64,000 nt of DNA from Botryobacter ruber (GTDB lineage Bacteria; Bacteroidota; Bacteroidia; Cytophagales; Hymenobacteraceae), in assembly GCF_003347595.2 (NCBI RefSeq), contig NZ_QCZK02000035.1, forward strand, positions 205,590-269,589, written 5' to 3'. Numbering within the stretch: position 1 is the first letter of the stretch; each line of letters begins with the position of its first letter. The position numbers were made by a program, and so were the translations under genes. This document shows positions 36,130-45,059 of this stretch, piece by piece. Below the pieces are notes generated by a model. That model saw only the letters and a list, made by a program, of their open reading frames with translations. It was not told the DNA's origin and made no database searches.

Positions 36130-36158
36130 GAGCAGAGGCTGTGGAGGCGGGTGCAGTG
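36130..36158 (+). repeat. Dispersed intergenic repeat, copy 14
   Basis: Second tandem copy, about 100 bp before the receptor start. Confidence 0.8.
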
Positions 36159-36255
36159 GACAGTTTTGAGCGGTTGGTTGCCGGTTTTGCTGCCGGAACT
36201 GCCGGGAGGTGTTGCCTGTAAACATTTTGAAAGTAAGTTAATTCCCTGTACATCC

Positions 36256-38757
36256 ATGCGTCAGAATATCCACCAAAACTGGCAGAAACGTCTGCTGCTT
36301 TTAATTGCTGCTTTTGTTCTGTTGTTTTCTGTAAATGGTTTTGCAGATGGGAATAAGTCTGTTTGGGGTACTATTATTGATGCCGGAACAAAGCAACCTG
36401 TCGCGTTTGTCACTGTTGCGCTAAAAGACAAAGCAGGGCAGGTGCTGACAGGAGCAGCCTGCGACATAGCCGGAAAGTTTGTGCTTACCAATGTAGCGCC
36501 GGGCGACTACAGCCTGTTGCTGAGTTATGTTGGTTACGTTTCCAAAACAAAAGCTATTTCCGTGCCCGATGCCGGCAACAGTGTCAGCCTGGGCAGCATA
36601 GAGTTACTGGCAGCAGACCTGGCTTTGCAGGAAGTGGTGGTAACGGCCGAACGGCCAATGGTGGAAGACACCGACGACGGCTATGTGTATAACGCTGAAA
36701 AAGATGTAAATGCTGTAGGCGGTACAGCGGCAGACCTGCTTGGCAATGTGCCCGGTTTAACCGTAGACCCGGACGGCAACCTGGAGATGCTGGGGACAAC
36801 GAAAATAAAGGTGCTGATGGATGGAAAGCCTTCTTCCATTATGGCAGGCGACATGGCAGAAGCCCTGCGGCAGATTCCGGCAGATATTATAGCAAAAGTA
36901 GAAGTTATTACCTCGCCCTCTGCTAAATACGACGCTGAGGGTATTGGAGGCGTAATTAATATCGTTACAAAGAAAAATAAAACGATGCAGGGCTACAATG
37001 GTAGTGCCGGTATTACAGGAGGCAACCGTACGCAAGGTGCAAGCCTCAGCCTGAGCACCCGCAAAGGTAAACTGAACCTCCGCAGCAGTCTGAACGGTAG
37101 CCGTAACAGCGATTTTGGTAAAAATGAAGTAGAGCAGGTATACAACAGGGGCCGGATTGTGAACCAGGACAACACCTTCGGAGAGTCTGGCACCAGGCTA
37201 AACGGACACCTGGTTGGTGAACTGGACCTGAACGATAAGAACAGCCTCAGGGCCTCCCTGAAACTGGCAAACACGGCATCTGATACGGACCAGGAAAACA
37301 GGAGCGTGGAAACATCCTCGAAAGAAGCTGATTTCGGGAGGGAGCTCGACCGGAACCGCCGCTTAACCGGCAAAGAAAGTGCAAACGGCAGCATTGATCT
37401 AAACCTGGATTATACCCGCAATTTTAAAAAGAAAAACCAGGCGCTCAGCCTGATGATGATGTACAGCGGCACTACCCGCCGGCTTGACAATTTAACCACC
37501 CGCGAAAATGCCGCAAGTGTAATCAACCTTATCCAACAGAATAATAATAACAGTGAAAACGGTGAATTGTCGTTGCAGGCCGATTATGAACATCCGTTTA
37601 AAAAGATAGGACGGGTTGAAACCGGGGTAAAAGCCGTGCTCCGGGATGCTACCAGCAATTACCTGGTTTCTTCGGCTTCGTCGTGGGAGGAGCCGCTTAC
37701 AGCGGATGCCAGGCGCACCAACATCTTTAACTACACCCAGAATATATACTCGGCTTATTTTTCACACACCCTAACCGTAAAGAAGAAGTATACCCTCCGG
37801 ACAGGCGGGCGCTATGAGTACACCTCCATTTTTGCAGACTTTGTTTCGAGCGGAGCCACGCTGAGCAAGCCGTACAGCAATTTTATGCCAAACCTGAGCC
37901 TGAGCCTGAAACTCAGGAAAGAGCAGCGGCTTGGGCTGAGCTATTCTACCCGCATCCTGCGCCCGCAGATAAACTACCTCAATCCGTTTTTCGACGATAC
38001 AAACGAACGTAACATACGCGTTGGCAACCCCGACTTATCACCGGAGGTATCTCACAGCACCACCCTCAGCTACAGCAGGTTCATTAAAACCGTCACGCTC
38101 AGAGCCACCGCTTACTGGCGCCTGGCAAATAACGACATCAGCAGTTACAGAACCTTCGACAGGCGCCCGAGCCGGGTAGCCCCACACGACTCCATCGATG
38201 CCATAACCACCACGTTCATGAATGTAGGGCGGAGCAACACAATCGGGACTTCGCTGAGTCTTTCGGGCCGTATCAACAAAAACGGCAATATTGGAAGTAC
38301 CCTTGGCCTCTACTACAGCCAGATTAACGGCATTACCTATAATTCGTCTCTTAAACAGAACGAGCATACTTCCAGGAGTGGGCTGGTGTACAATGTGCAG
38401 CTGAATGGCACCTACCGGTTTCCAAAAGAACTTGTTTCCCAGTTTTCTACCGCTTTCAGTTCTCCTCGTATACAAGCACAAGGAAAAAGCACGATGTTGC
38501 CCCGTTACAACATATCCTTACGTAAAGACTTCTGGGGTAAGACTACCTCCCTGGGCTTTACGATAGAGAATTTCCTGAGCAGGAGTAACCAGACCCGGCA
38601 CATTACCAATGCCGATCTGTTTACCAGCACGAATTTGCGCTACTCGTATAACCGCATATATCGCGTAAGCCTGACTTACCGATTCAATAAAATGGAATTC
38701 AAGGAGAAAGCGCCGAAAGTGCAGAAGACCATTACAAATGACGACACAGAAAAATAA
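36256..38757 (+). CDS. TonB-dependent outer-membrane receptor (no SusD partner)
   Basis: Receptor of 833 residues built like the one at 5814: signal peptide (LLFSVNGFA), regulatory-like sandwich with GTIIDAGTKQPVAFVTV, a plug with VLMDGKPSS and KVEVITSPSAKYDAEG, and an OMP_b-brl-type barrel. ATG at 36256 begins a good signal peptide; the ATG at 36127 lies in a repeat copy. It ends 12 bp before the NagB fusion gene, so import and catabolism are coupled in one transcript. No SusD is nearby. Confidence 0.9.
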   Translation: MRQNIHQNWQKRLLLLIAAFVLLFSVNGFADGNKSVWGTIIDAGTKQPVAFVTVALKDKAGQVLTGAACDIAGKFVLTNVAPGDYSLLLSYVGYVSKTKAISVPDAGNSVSLGSIELLAADLALQEVVVTAERPMVEDTDDGYVYNAEKDVNAVGGTAADLLGNVPGLTVDPDGNLEMLGTTKIKVLMDGKPSSIMAGDMAEALRQIPADIIAKVEVITSPSAKYDAEGIGGVINIVTKKNKTMQGYNGSAGITGGNRTQGASLSLSTRKGKLNLRSSLNGSRNSDFGKNEVEQVYNRGRIVNQDNTFGESGTRLNGHLVGELDLNDKNSLRASLKLANTASDTDQENRSVETSSKEADFGRELDRNRRLTGKESANGSIDLNLDYTRNFKKKNQALSLMMMYSGTTRRLDNLTTRENAASVINLIQQNNNNSENGELSLQADYEHPFKKIGRVETGVKAVLRDATSNYLVSSASSWEEPLTADARRTNIFNYTQNIYSAYFSHTLTVKKKYTLRTGGRYEYTSIFADFVSSGATLSKPYSNFMPNLSLSLKLRKEQRLGLSYSTRILRPQINYLNPFFDDTNERNIRVGNPDLSPEVSHSTTLSYSRFIKTVTLRATAYWRLANNDISSYRTFDRRPSRVAPHDSIDAITTTFMNVGRSNTIGTSLSLSGRINKNGNIGSTLGLYYSQINGITYNSSLKQNEHTSRSGLVYNVQLNGTYRFPKELVSQFSTAFSSPRIQAQGKSTMLPRYNISLRKDFWGKTTSLGFTIENFLSRSNQTRHITNADLFTSTNLRYSYNRIYRVSLTYRFNKMEFKEKAPKVQKTITNDDTEK

Positions 38758-38769
38758 AAGCCGCAGCTT

Positions 38770-40695
38770 ATGAATGTAACCAGGCTGAATTTGTTAGAGG
38801 AAACAAGGTTTGAGAAGGTACCCGTACTCGTGTACGAAGATGCAGCAACCGCTAGCCGGGCTGTGGCTGCCAGGATTGCCGCTCTGATCCGAACAAAACA
38901 GGCAAAAAACGAAACAGCCGTGTTGGGGCTTGCCACGGGCGTTACCCCCATCCAGGTGTATGCGGAACTGGTACGGCTGCACCGGGAGGAAGAACTGAGT
39001 TTCCGGAACGTTGTTACGTTTAACCTGGATGAATACTACCCGATGCAACCTGAGGCAGAGCAAAGCTATGTGGCTTTCATGAACGAGCACCTGTTTAACC
39101 ACATCGATATTGATAAAACCAACGTGCATATTCCGGACGGTACACTGGTACCGGAAGCGATTGAAGCTTTTTGCCTGGAATACGAGCAGAAAATAAGCTC
39201 CTTCGGAGGGCTGGACCTGCAAATCCTGGGTATAGGCCGGACGGGGCACGTCGGGTTTAACGAACCTGGTTCTGCTCCCAACTCCGGCACGCGCCTGGTT
39301 ACCTTAAATGACCTCACCCGCCGGGATGCCTCCAGGGATTTTGGCGGAAAGGCCAATGTGCCTGCAAAGGCTATAACAATGGGTGTAGGTACAATCTTCA
39401 AAGCACGGGAAATTATCCTGATGGCCTGGCATAAGAAGAAAGCTGCCATTATCAAAAAGGCAGTGGAAGGCAAAATTACTTCGGAGGTACCTGCCACGTA
39501 CCTGCAGCTGTCGGACAACGTGGATTTTGTACTGGATGCGGATGCGGCCTCAGAGTTAACCCGCTTCGATACACCCTGGCTGGTGAAAGACTGCCAGTGG
39601 ACGCCGTTACTTGTAAAGAAAGCTGTGATCTGGCTGGCCCGGACAGTTAGAAAACCAATTCTGAAGCTGACCGAAGAAGACTACAACAACCATGGCATGG
39701 CGCAACTGGCTACAGAACAAGGTCCAGTTTATAACATCAACATCCAGGTGTTTAACAAGCTGCAGCATACCATAACCGGCTGGCCCGGCGGAAAACCAAA
39801 CGCATCGGATTGCCAGCGGCCCGAGCGGGCGCTGCCGGAAAAGAAGAGGGTATTATTGTTTTCGCCACACCCCGATGATGACGCTATTTCCATGGGCGGT
39901 ACCTTTATTCGCTTAGCCGACCAGGGGCATGAAGTGCACGTGGCCTACCAGACATCCGGAAACACAGCCGTGTGGGACGAAGAAGCGTTGCGCTATGTGG
40001 AGTTCAGCATCGATTTTGCCAGGCACCAGCAACAGGATACTACCGCGCAGGAGGAACTGTATACTGTTATGCGGGATGCACTGGCGGTTAAGCTGCCCAA
40101 CCAGGCCGATATCAAAGCTGTTCAGGTAGTAAAAGGGCTTATCAGGAAGGGAGAGGCAAGAGCGGCTGCGCGGTTTGCCGGTTTGCCCGATGAGCGCATT
40201 CACTTCCTGGACCTGCCGTTCTACGACCGGGCTAAAACGCAGAAAGTGCTTGATTTTGAAGATGACATTCAGCAGACCATGGACATGCTCAATAGGGTAA
40301 AGCCCCACCAGGTGTTTGCCGCAGGCGATTTTGCCGACCCGCATGGCACGCACAAGGTTTGCTTTGATATTGTGCTGGAGGCCCTGCAGCGGCTCAGGAG
40401 CACAGAAGATTGGATAAACGACTGCTGGTTGTGGCTCTACCGTGGCGCCTGGTATGAGTTTGAGATGCACGAGATAGACATGGCCGTTCCGCTTTCGCCG
40501 CAGGAAGTGGAAAGAAAGCGGCAGGCCATTTTTAAACATCAGTCGCAAAAGGACAAGCCTGTTTTCCCGGGAGATGATGCCAGGGAATTCTGGGTAAGGG
40601 CCGAGGACCGTACCAGCGAGATGGCAAAAGCCTACAACCAGCTGGGGCTGGCAGAGTACGAGGCGATAGAGGCGTTTGCCAGGTGGAAATTTTAA
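38770..40695 (+). CDS. nagB: Glucosamine-6-phosphate deaminase fused to PIG-L deacetylase
   Basis: Cytoplasmic fusion of 641 residues. Residues 1-265 are a NagB/6-phosphogluconolactonase-type domain with ATGVTP at the phosphate loop, FNLDEYY, and GIGRTGHVGFNEPGS. Residues 345-641 are a PIG-L (LmbE) deacetylase with an intact zinc site (SPHPDDD, DPHGTH). NagB converts glucosamine-6-phosphate to fructose-6-phosphate and ammonia. In the E. coli enzyme the Asp two before the catalytic His is conserved, but here it is Thr (R-T-G-H). This fusion form is known in Bacteroidota, so the Thr may be typical of that branch. It implies that amino sugars, possibly N-acetylated, are handled. Confidence 0.9.
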   Translation: MNVTRLNLLEETRFEKVPVLVYEDAATASRAVAARIAALIRTKQAKNETAVLGLATGVTPIQVYAELVRLHREEELSFRNVVTFNLDEYYPMQPEAEQSYVAFMNEHLFNHIDIDKTNVHIPDGTLVPEAIEAFCLEYEQKISSFGGLDLQILGIGRTGHVGFNEPGSAPNSGTRLVTLNDLTRRDASRDFGGKANVPAKAITMGVGTIFKAREIILMAWHKKKAAIIKKAVEGKITSEVPATYLQLSDNVDFVLDADAASELTRFDTPWLVKDCQWTPLLVKKAVIWLARTVRKPILKLTEEDYNNHGMAQLATEQGPVYNINIQVFNKLQHTITGWPGGKPNASDCQRPERALPEKKRVLLFSPHPDDDAISMGGTFIRLADQGHEVHVAYQTSGNTAVWDEEALRYVEFSIDFARHQQQDTTAQEELYTVMRDALAVKLPNQADIKAVQVVKGLIRKGEARAAARFAGLPDERIHFLDLPFYDRAKTQKVLDFEDDIQQTMDMLNRVKPHQVFAAGDFADPHGTHKVCFDIVLEALQRLRSTEDWINDCWLWLYRGAWYEFEMHEIDMAVPLSPQEVERKRQAIFKHQSQKDKPVFPGDDAREFWVRAEDRTSEMAKAYNQLGLAEYEAIEAFARWKF

Positions 40696-41351
40696 GCCTG
40701 CTCCAAAGACCAGGCCCGCCGTAACTGCCGCCACCTAATGCCGCAGCCCCCTCCCGGATAAACGGAAGAAGTACTTCCACTGAACAACGTCATCCATCCT
40801 TCCTGCCATCGGCTGCGCTGCGGTACCGGCGGCGTGCAGCCTCTACCTGTTATCCGGCCAGCCTCTGCTCTGCGGGCACCCACAACAGGCCCGCTGTACT
40901 GCTTCTCTTAGAAGGCGGCAGCGTGCCTGCGCTGCCACAGTCGCTTCCGTTTTTTTACTCCCGTCTTTCTTACTGCCTCTCACTATGCCAGAAGCGGGAG
41001 CAAGGTAGGCAACTTGCCTGCAGGTGGCTGAATATCAGCGTTACCAACAGATATTTACCGGGATAACGGCTGTCACTGAAATAAACATTAGTTTGTGCCA
41101 GGCAGGCTTTTTAGAAATTTCCCCCCCCTCTTTAGCTGTCTCACCCCCCCTGTAATGCCTGGGAGAAGGGTACATTTGTAGAACAGTGGTTCAATCAAAA
41201 AATTACATGGATGTTTGTGAGGCTGCTAGTTTTATGTTGTAACATCAGTAGCTATCCCAACCGGGTACTGTTGAATAAACCGGTTAGGGTGTTAACGTGA
41301 TTACTGAAATTACATCCTCAGAAGCTATACAAGTTGGGTAAGTAAGTTTTA
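40696..41351. other. Intergenic region, 656 bp
   Basis: The first 400 bp are GC-rich with no convincing gene, hairpin or clear repeat copy. The right part holds promoter E and a leader of about 170 bases before the GH30 gene. Confidence 0.6.
41121..41178 (+). promoter_or_regulatory. Paired C-tract promoter E
   Basis: C-tracts at 41121-41128 and 41144-41150 start 23 bp apart. A perfect -7 element TACATTTG (41171-41178) starts 27 bp after the second. The same layout is found before the 60529 gene and at 63732. Confidence 0.75.
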
Positions 41352-42953
41352 ATGGCAATGAATGCTTTTTATAAAAAAATAAATATTCTTGGCTTGCTTT
41401 TACTCTTGGGAGTAATCGGTAATGGCAAAGCCCAGGAAAATAAAAAGGTCCTGAAGCCGGTTGAAATAACTATAGATGCTGCTGCCAGAGCACAGGCAAT
41501 AGATAATTTCGGCGCGGCAGGCTGCTGGTTTTCAGAAGCTATAGGAAGAAACTGGCCCCAGGAAAAGAAGGAACGGATAGCGGAGCTGCTCTTCAGTAAA
41601 GAGACAGATGCGCAGGGCAATCCGAAAGGCATAGGGCTATCGGCCTGGCGGTTTAACATTGGCGGCGGCACAGCCGAGCAGGGCGACAGCAGCGGCATCA
41701 GAAGTGTACACCACCGGGTAGAATGCTTTCTGAACCCCGACGGCACCTACGACTGGAGCAAGCAGTCCGGCTACAGGTGGTTTCTGCAAAAAGCAAAAAG
41801 CTACGGTGTCGAAAACCTGATTGCTTTCTCCAATACCCCTCCGGTTCAATTTACACAAAACGGCCTGGGTTTTAAAACAACTAAAGATTTCAGGTCTAAC
41901 CTTCGGCCCGATAAATACGAGGCTTATGCCGATTTCCTGACAGAGGTAATAAAACACTTTGATGAAACAGGCATACACTTTAATTACATCAGCCCTGTAA
42001 ATGAACCGCAATGGGACTGGACCGGAAAGTTTGGGGAAGCCAAGCAGGAGGGCACTCCCTGGCAGAATGAGGAAATTTACAAGGTAATAACTGCCCTGGA
42101 CAAGTCGCTGGAGCAAAAGCAATTAAAGTCCCGGATTCTCACAACGGAGGCCGCTACACTTAAACACCTCTACGGCGATACAGGCGCTGCTTCGCGGCAG
42201 GTGCAGGCGTTGTACGATGCCGGCAGCAAGCTCTACCTGGGTAACCTGAAGCATGTTCCTAAACTAGTGGCAGGGCACAGCTACTTTACAGACGCAGGAG
42301 ACAGTGCCATTATTGCCACGCGGAAGCAGCTGGCCGAAACGGTGCAGCAGCATGGCATTAAGTTCTGGCAATCTGAGTATTCGATGTTAGGCGATGGCTT
42401 CCGGGAGCGAGCCAGGGGCAGGCGGAGTGCTATGGATTGCGGGCTGTTCCTTGCAAAACTCATCCACCAGGACCTGACGGCAGGCAATGCCGCTGCCTGG
42501 CAGTTCTGGAATGCCTACGAGCCGGGCAGGGCTGAATCTGATACCCGTTACTACCTGATTGCGCTTCAGCCTAATAAAGATTTTACGGATGGGGATTTTG
42601 CCGCGACTAAAAACCTTTGGGCATTGGGCCATTACAGTTTGTTTGTCCGCCCCGGAATGCACCGCCTCCACATCCGGCGAAGCGACAACCTGGGTGCTGA
42701 GGAAGCAGCACAAAAGCTGATGGTTTCGGCCTTTGCAGATGGCAATGGAAAAACAGTTGTGGTAGCCATCAATTACCAGGCGCAGGAGCAGCAACTGAAG
42801 CTGAATGGCCAGGGTTTTAGCAAAGCAAAGACTTTCAGCAGCTACGTTACCACTGCCGCACCCGACGAAAACCTGAAGGCACAGCCTGTACAGATAATAA
42901 AGGATGGCATTCGGCTTCCGCCACGGTCTGTTACGACAGTTGTTGTGAATTAA
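41352..42953 (+). CDS. GH30-family glycosidase
   Basis: Secreted clan GH-A enzyme of 533 residues, similar in layout to GH30 enzymes that include endo-beta-1,6-galactanases. Signal peptide ends GNGKAQ. The barrel carries WRFNIGGGT near the start, the acid/base Glu in SPVNEPQWDW and the nucleophile Glu in FWQSEYSML. A C-terminal beta-sandwich (about 430-533) completes the GH30 fold. ATG at 41352, or six bases later at 41358. If a galactanase, it would fit a galactan backbone with sulfate and fucose side groups; that is inference. Confidence 0.87.
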   Translation: MAMNAFYKKINILGLLLLLGVIGNGKAQENKKVLKPVEITIDAAARAQAIDNFGAAGCWFSEAIGRNWPQEKKERIAELLFSKETDAQGNPKGIGLSAWRFNIGGGTAEQGDSSGIRSVHHRVECFLNPDGTYDWSKQSGYRWFLQKAKSYGVENLIAFSNTPPVQFTQNGLGFKTTKDFRSNLRPDKYEAYADFLTEVIKHFDETGIHFNYISPVNEPQWDWTGKFGEAKQEGTPWQNEEIYKVITALDKSLEQKQLKSRILTTEAATLKHLYGDTGAASRQVQALYDAGSKLYLGNLKHVPKLVAGHSYFTDAGDSAIIATRKQLAETVQQHGIKFWQSEYSMLGDGFRERARGRRSAMDCGLFLAKLIHQDLTAGNAAAWQFWNAYEPGRAESDTRYYLIALQPNKDFTDGDFAATKNLWALGHYSLFVRPGMHRLHIRRSDNLGAEEAAQKLMVSAFADGNGKTVVVAINYQAQEQQLKLNGQGFSKAKTFSSYVTTAAPDENLKAQPVQIIKDGIRLPPRSVTTVVVN

Positions 42954-43040
42954 ACGGGCTTCAGCAACCTACACCGGCGGGAAGCGCCTGTTTAAAAGCT
43001 TTGGCTCTGTATGTATGAAGTATTTTAAGTTTTAAAGAAC

Positions 43041-44105
43041 ATGAAAAATAATTTTTTCAAAGTAAAAACGAACGTAAGTACGGCAATCAGCTTGTTGTCG
43101 GGTATCCTGCTTACTGGTTGTGCACCGCAGGCTGCCCGAAGTGTTGCAACAGAAGAGCAGCAGGTAACCACACCAGTTACGGACCCTGCCAAAAAACCAG
43201 GCAATCCTATCATCTGGGATAAATACACAGCTGACCCGGCGGCGCTGGTTTATAAAGACACCGTGTACCTATATGCGGGGCACGATGAAGGCCGTGATTT
43301 TTACCATATGAATGAGTGGCTGGTGTATTCTTCTACCGACATGGTAAACTGGAAGGAGCACCCGGTACCCTTAACGGCTAAAACTTTTGCCTGGGCAAAA
43401 GGCGATGCCTGGGCTTCGCAGGTGATTGAGCGAAACGGTAAGTTTTACTGGTTTGCCACCGTGGAACACGGTTCTATTCACGGGAAATCAATTGGTGTAG
43501 CAGTGGCAGACAAACCTACAGGTCCTTTTAAAGATGCTATTGGCAAAGCCTTAATAACGAACGATATGACCAAAGATACCCAAATACACTGGGACGATAT
43601 CGACCCTTCTGTTATTATTGATGATGACGGGCAGGCCTACATGTTCTGGGGAAACACGGTGCCTTATTATGTGAAGTTAAAAGAGAACATGATTGAGATG
43701 GACGGTCCTTTCAAAAAGATTGAAGGGCTCCCCAATTACACAGAAGCCCCCTGGATACACAAGCGAAATGGCTGGTATTACCTGTCGTATGCCTACCAGT
43801 TCCCCGAAAAAATTGCCTATGCCATGAGCCGCAGCATCCACGGCCCCTGGGAGTTTAAGGGAATCCTGAACGAAATAGCAGGTAACTCCAACACAAATCA
43901 CCAGTCCATTATCGATTATAAAGGCAAGTCCTACTTCATCTACCACAACGGCGGCATTCCGACAGGCGGTGGTAGTTACAGGCGCTCCGTTTGCATCGAT
44001 TACCTCTATTATAACCCCGATGGCAGCATGAAACGTGTCCTGATGACGTCAGAAGGGGTGCAGCCTGCTACTGATGCCAGGCCTATGAAAGTGTCGCGCA
44101 AATAA
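43041..44105 (+). CDS. GH43-family glycosidase, lipoprotein
   Basis: GH43 propeller enzyme of 354 residues, the one closest to classical arabinofuranosidase/xylosidase GH43 proteins. Lipobox LLTGC. Catalytic candidates: base Asp in TADPAALV, Asp in WDDIDPSV and acid Glu in YTEAPWI. It lies 87 bp after GH30 and may trim side groups for it. Confidence 0.9.
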   Translation: MKNNFFKVKTNVSTAISLLSGILLTGCAPQAARSVATEEQQVTTPVTDPAKKPGNPIIWDKYTADPAALVYKDTVYLYAGHDEGRDFYHMNEWLVYSSTDMVNWKEHPVPLTAKTFAWAKGDAWASQVIERNGKFYWFATVEHGSIHGKSIGVAVADKPTGPFKDAIGKALITNDMTKDTQIHWDDIDPSVIIDDDGQAYMFWGNTVPYYVKLKENMIEMDGPFKKIEGLPNYTEAPWIHKRNGWYYLSYAYQFPEKIAYAMSRSIHGPWEFKGILNEIAGNSNTNHQSIIDYKGKSYFIYHNGGIPTGGGSYRRSVCIDYLYYNPDGSMKRVLMTSEGVQPATDARPMKVSRK

Positions 44106-44142
44106 AATAGTAGTAGACGGAGGTGATCTCAGTCAAACAGAG

Positions 44143-44167
44143 CAGCAGTGGCTATGGTGGCAGGTGC
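44143..44167 (+). repeat. Dispersed intergenic repeat, copy 15
   Basis: Copy truncated at its right end (GGCAGGTGCGAT), 38 bp after the GH43 stop. Confidence 0.8.
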
Positions 44168-44282
44168 GATTGTTCATCAACCGGATGAGTTCAGATTAAT
44201 TGCTCTTTTTGTAAGTAACAGCGTCTGTCTTTAACCAACGAGTGCAGCAGTCATTTCTCCTGGAAATTAGCTTCTTTTACAC

Positions 44283-44621
44283 ATGAATAAATATTGTTTA
44301 GCCCTCGACCTCATCGACGACCCGGACCTGATAGCCGAATACGAACACTGGCACAAAAGCGAAAACAGCTGGCCCGAAATCAGAAAGAGTATTCTCGACA
44401 GCGGCATTACGGGCATGGAAATTTACCGCACTGGCAACCGTCTATTTATGATAATGGAAACCGACGACCGTTTCAGTTTCGAGCGCAAAGCCGCCATGGA
44501 TGCAGCCAACACAGCAGTACAGGAATGGGAGCAGTTGATGTGGAAGTTTCAGCAGCCTTTGCCTTGGGCAAAGCCAGGGGAGAAGTGGGTGCTGATGAAT
44601 AAGATTTTTGAACTCCGGTAA
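44283..44621 (+). CDS. RhaM-family L-sugar mutarotase
   Basis: Small cytoplasmic protein of 112 residues, the full length of the L-rhamnose mutarotase (DUF718) family, which interconverts anomers of L-rhamnose or L-fucose. EYEHWHKSENSWPEI holds the conserved Tyr/His and Trp-Pro-Glu; MEIYRTGNRLFMIME and a C-terminal tryptophan-rich part match the family. Two fucosidase-related sequences lie nearby, so L-fucose is the more likely substrate here. Confidence 0.9.
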   Translation: MNKYCLALDLIDDPDLIAEYEHWHKSENSWPEIRKSILDSGITGMEIYRTGNRLFMIMETDDRFSFERKAAMDAANTAVQEWEQLMWKFQQPLPWAKPGEKWVLMNKIFELR

Positions 44622-45059
44622 TTTTCTCATAAGGCAAAAACAACCAAAAGATTGAAAGATGCTAAGTAACAGGACTAGATTAGTCTAAGTTGTTTTCTTT
44701 TTGTCATCCTGGAAAGAACTTGTGAGCAAGGTGCAGAGATGCTTACTACTTACCACTTTTCCATTGTTGTTGAAATTATATTAACTTATTTATGCATTTA
44801 AACATATCGGTTGAATCACAATAAGCAGCATCGCAAGGACTCCAGGAGAAACTTTCTGGTAATTTTAGCGACAGCAGGGGCAGCCGCCACCTATTTGCCG
44901 CACCTGCTATTGGCTACCGGTAATCCTGTAAATAAGCAAAGCAGCTTGGGCAGGGTTATAGAATGGCGTGCCGCTCAGGATTATTTTTTATTACCAGGTT
45001 AAACTAGGTTTCAGGCAAAGCAAAAAATCAATACTTTCATAAATGAACGTATAGCGATA
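44622..45059. other. Intergenic region with gene stub, 438 bp
   Basis: Contains a broken Tat-signal open frame (44811-45002) and AT-rich sequence otherwise. No repeat copy or promoter of the shared classes was found. Confidence 0.55.
44811..45002 (+). pseudogene. Tat-signal stub of a lost exported enzyme
   Basis: A 63-codon frame from TTG reads as a twin-arginine signal (DSRRNFLVILATAGAAATYL, then LLATGNPV) and then runs out into a stop with no mature domain. It looks like the 5' end of a gene whose body was deleted, perhaps when the fucosidase gene beside it arrived. The original product cannot be named. Confidence 0.5.

Noticed and set aside
36127..36255. Upstream ATG start for the second receptor
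   Set aside because: It also lies in a repeat copy; the ATG at 36256 starts a proper signal peptide.
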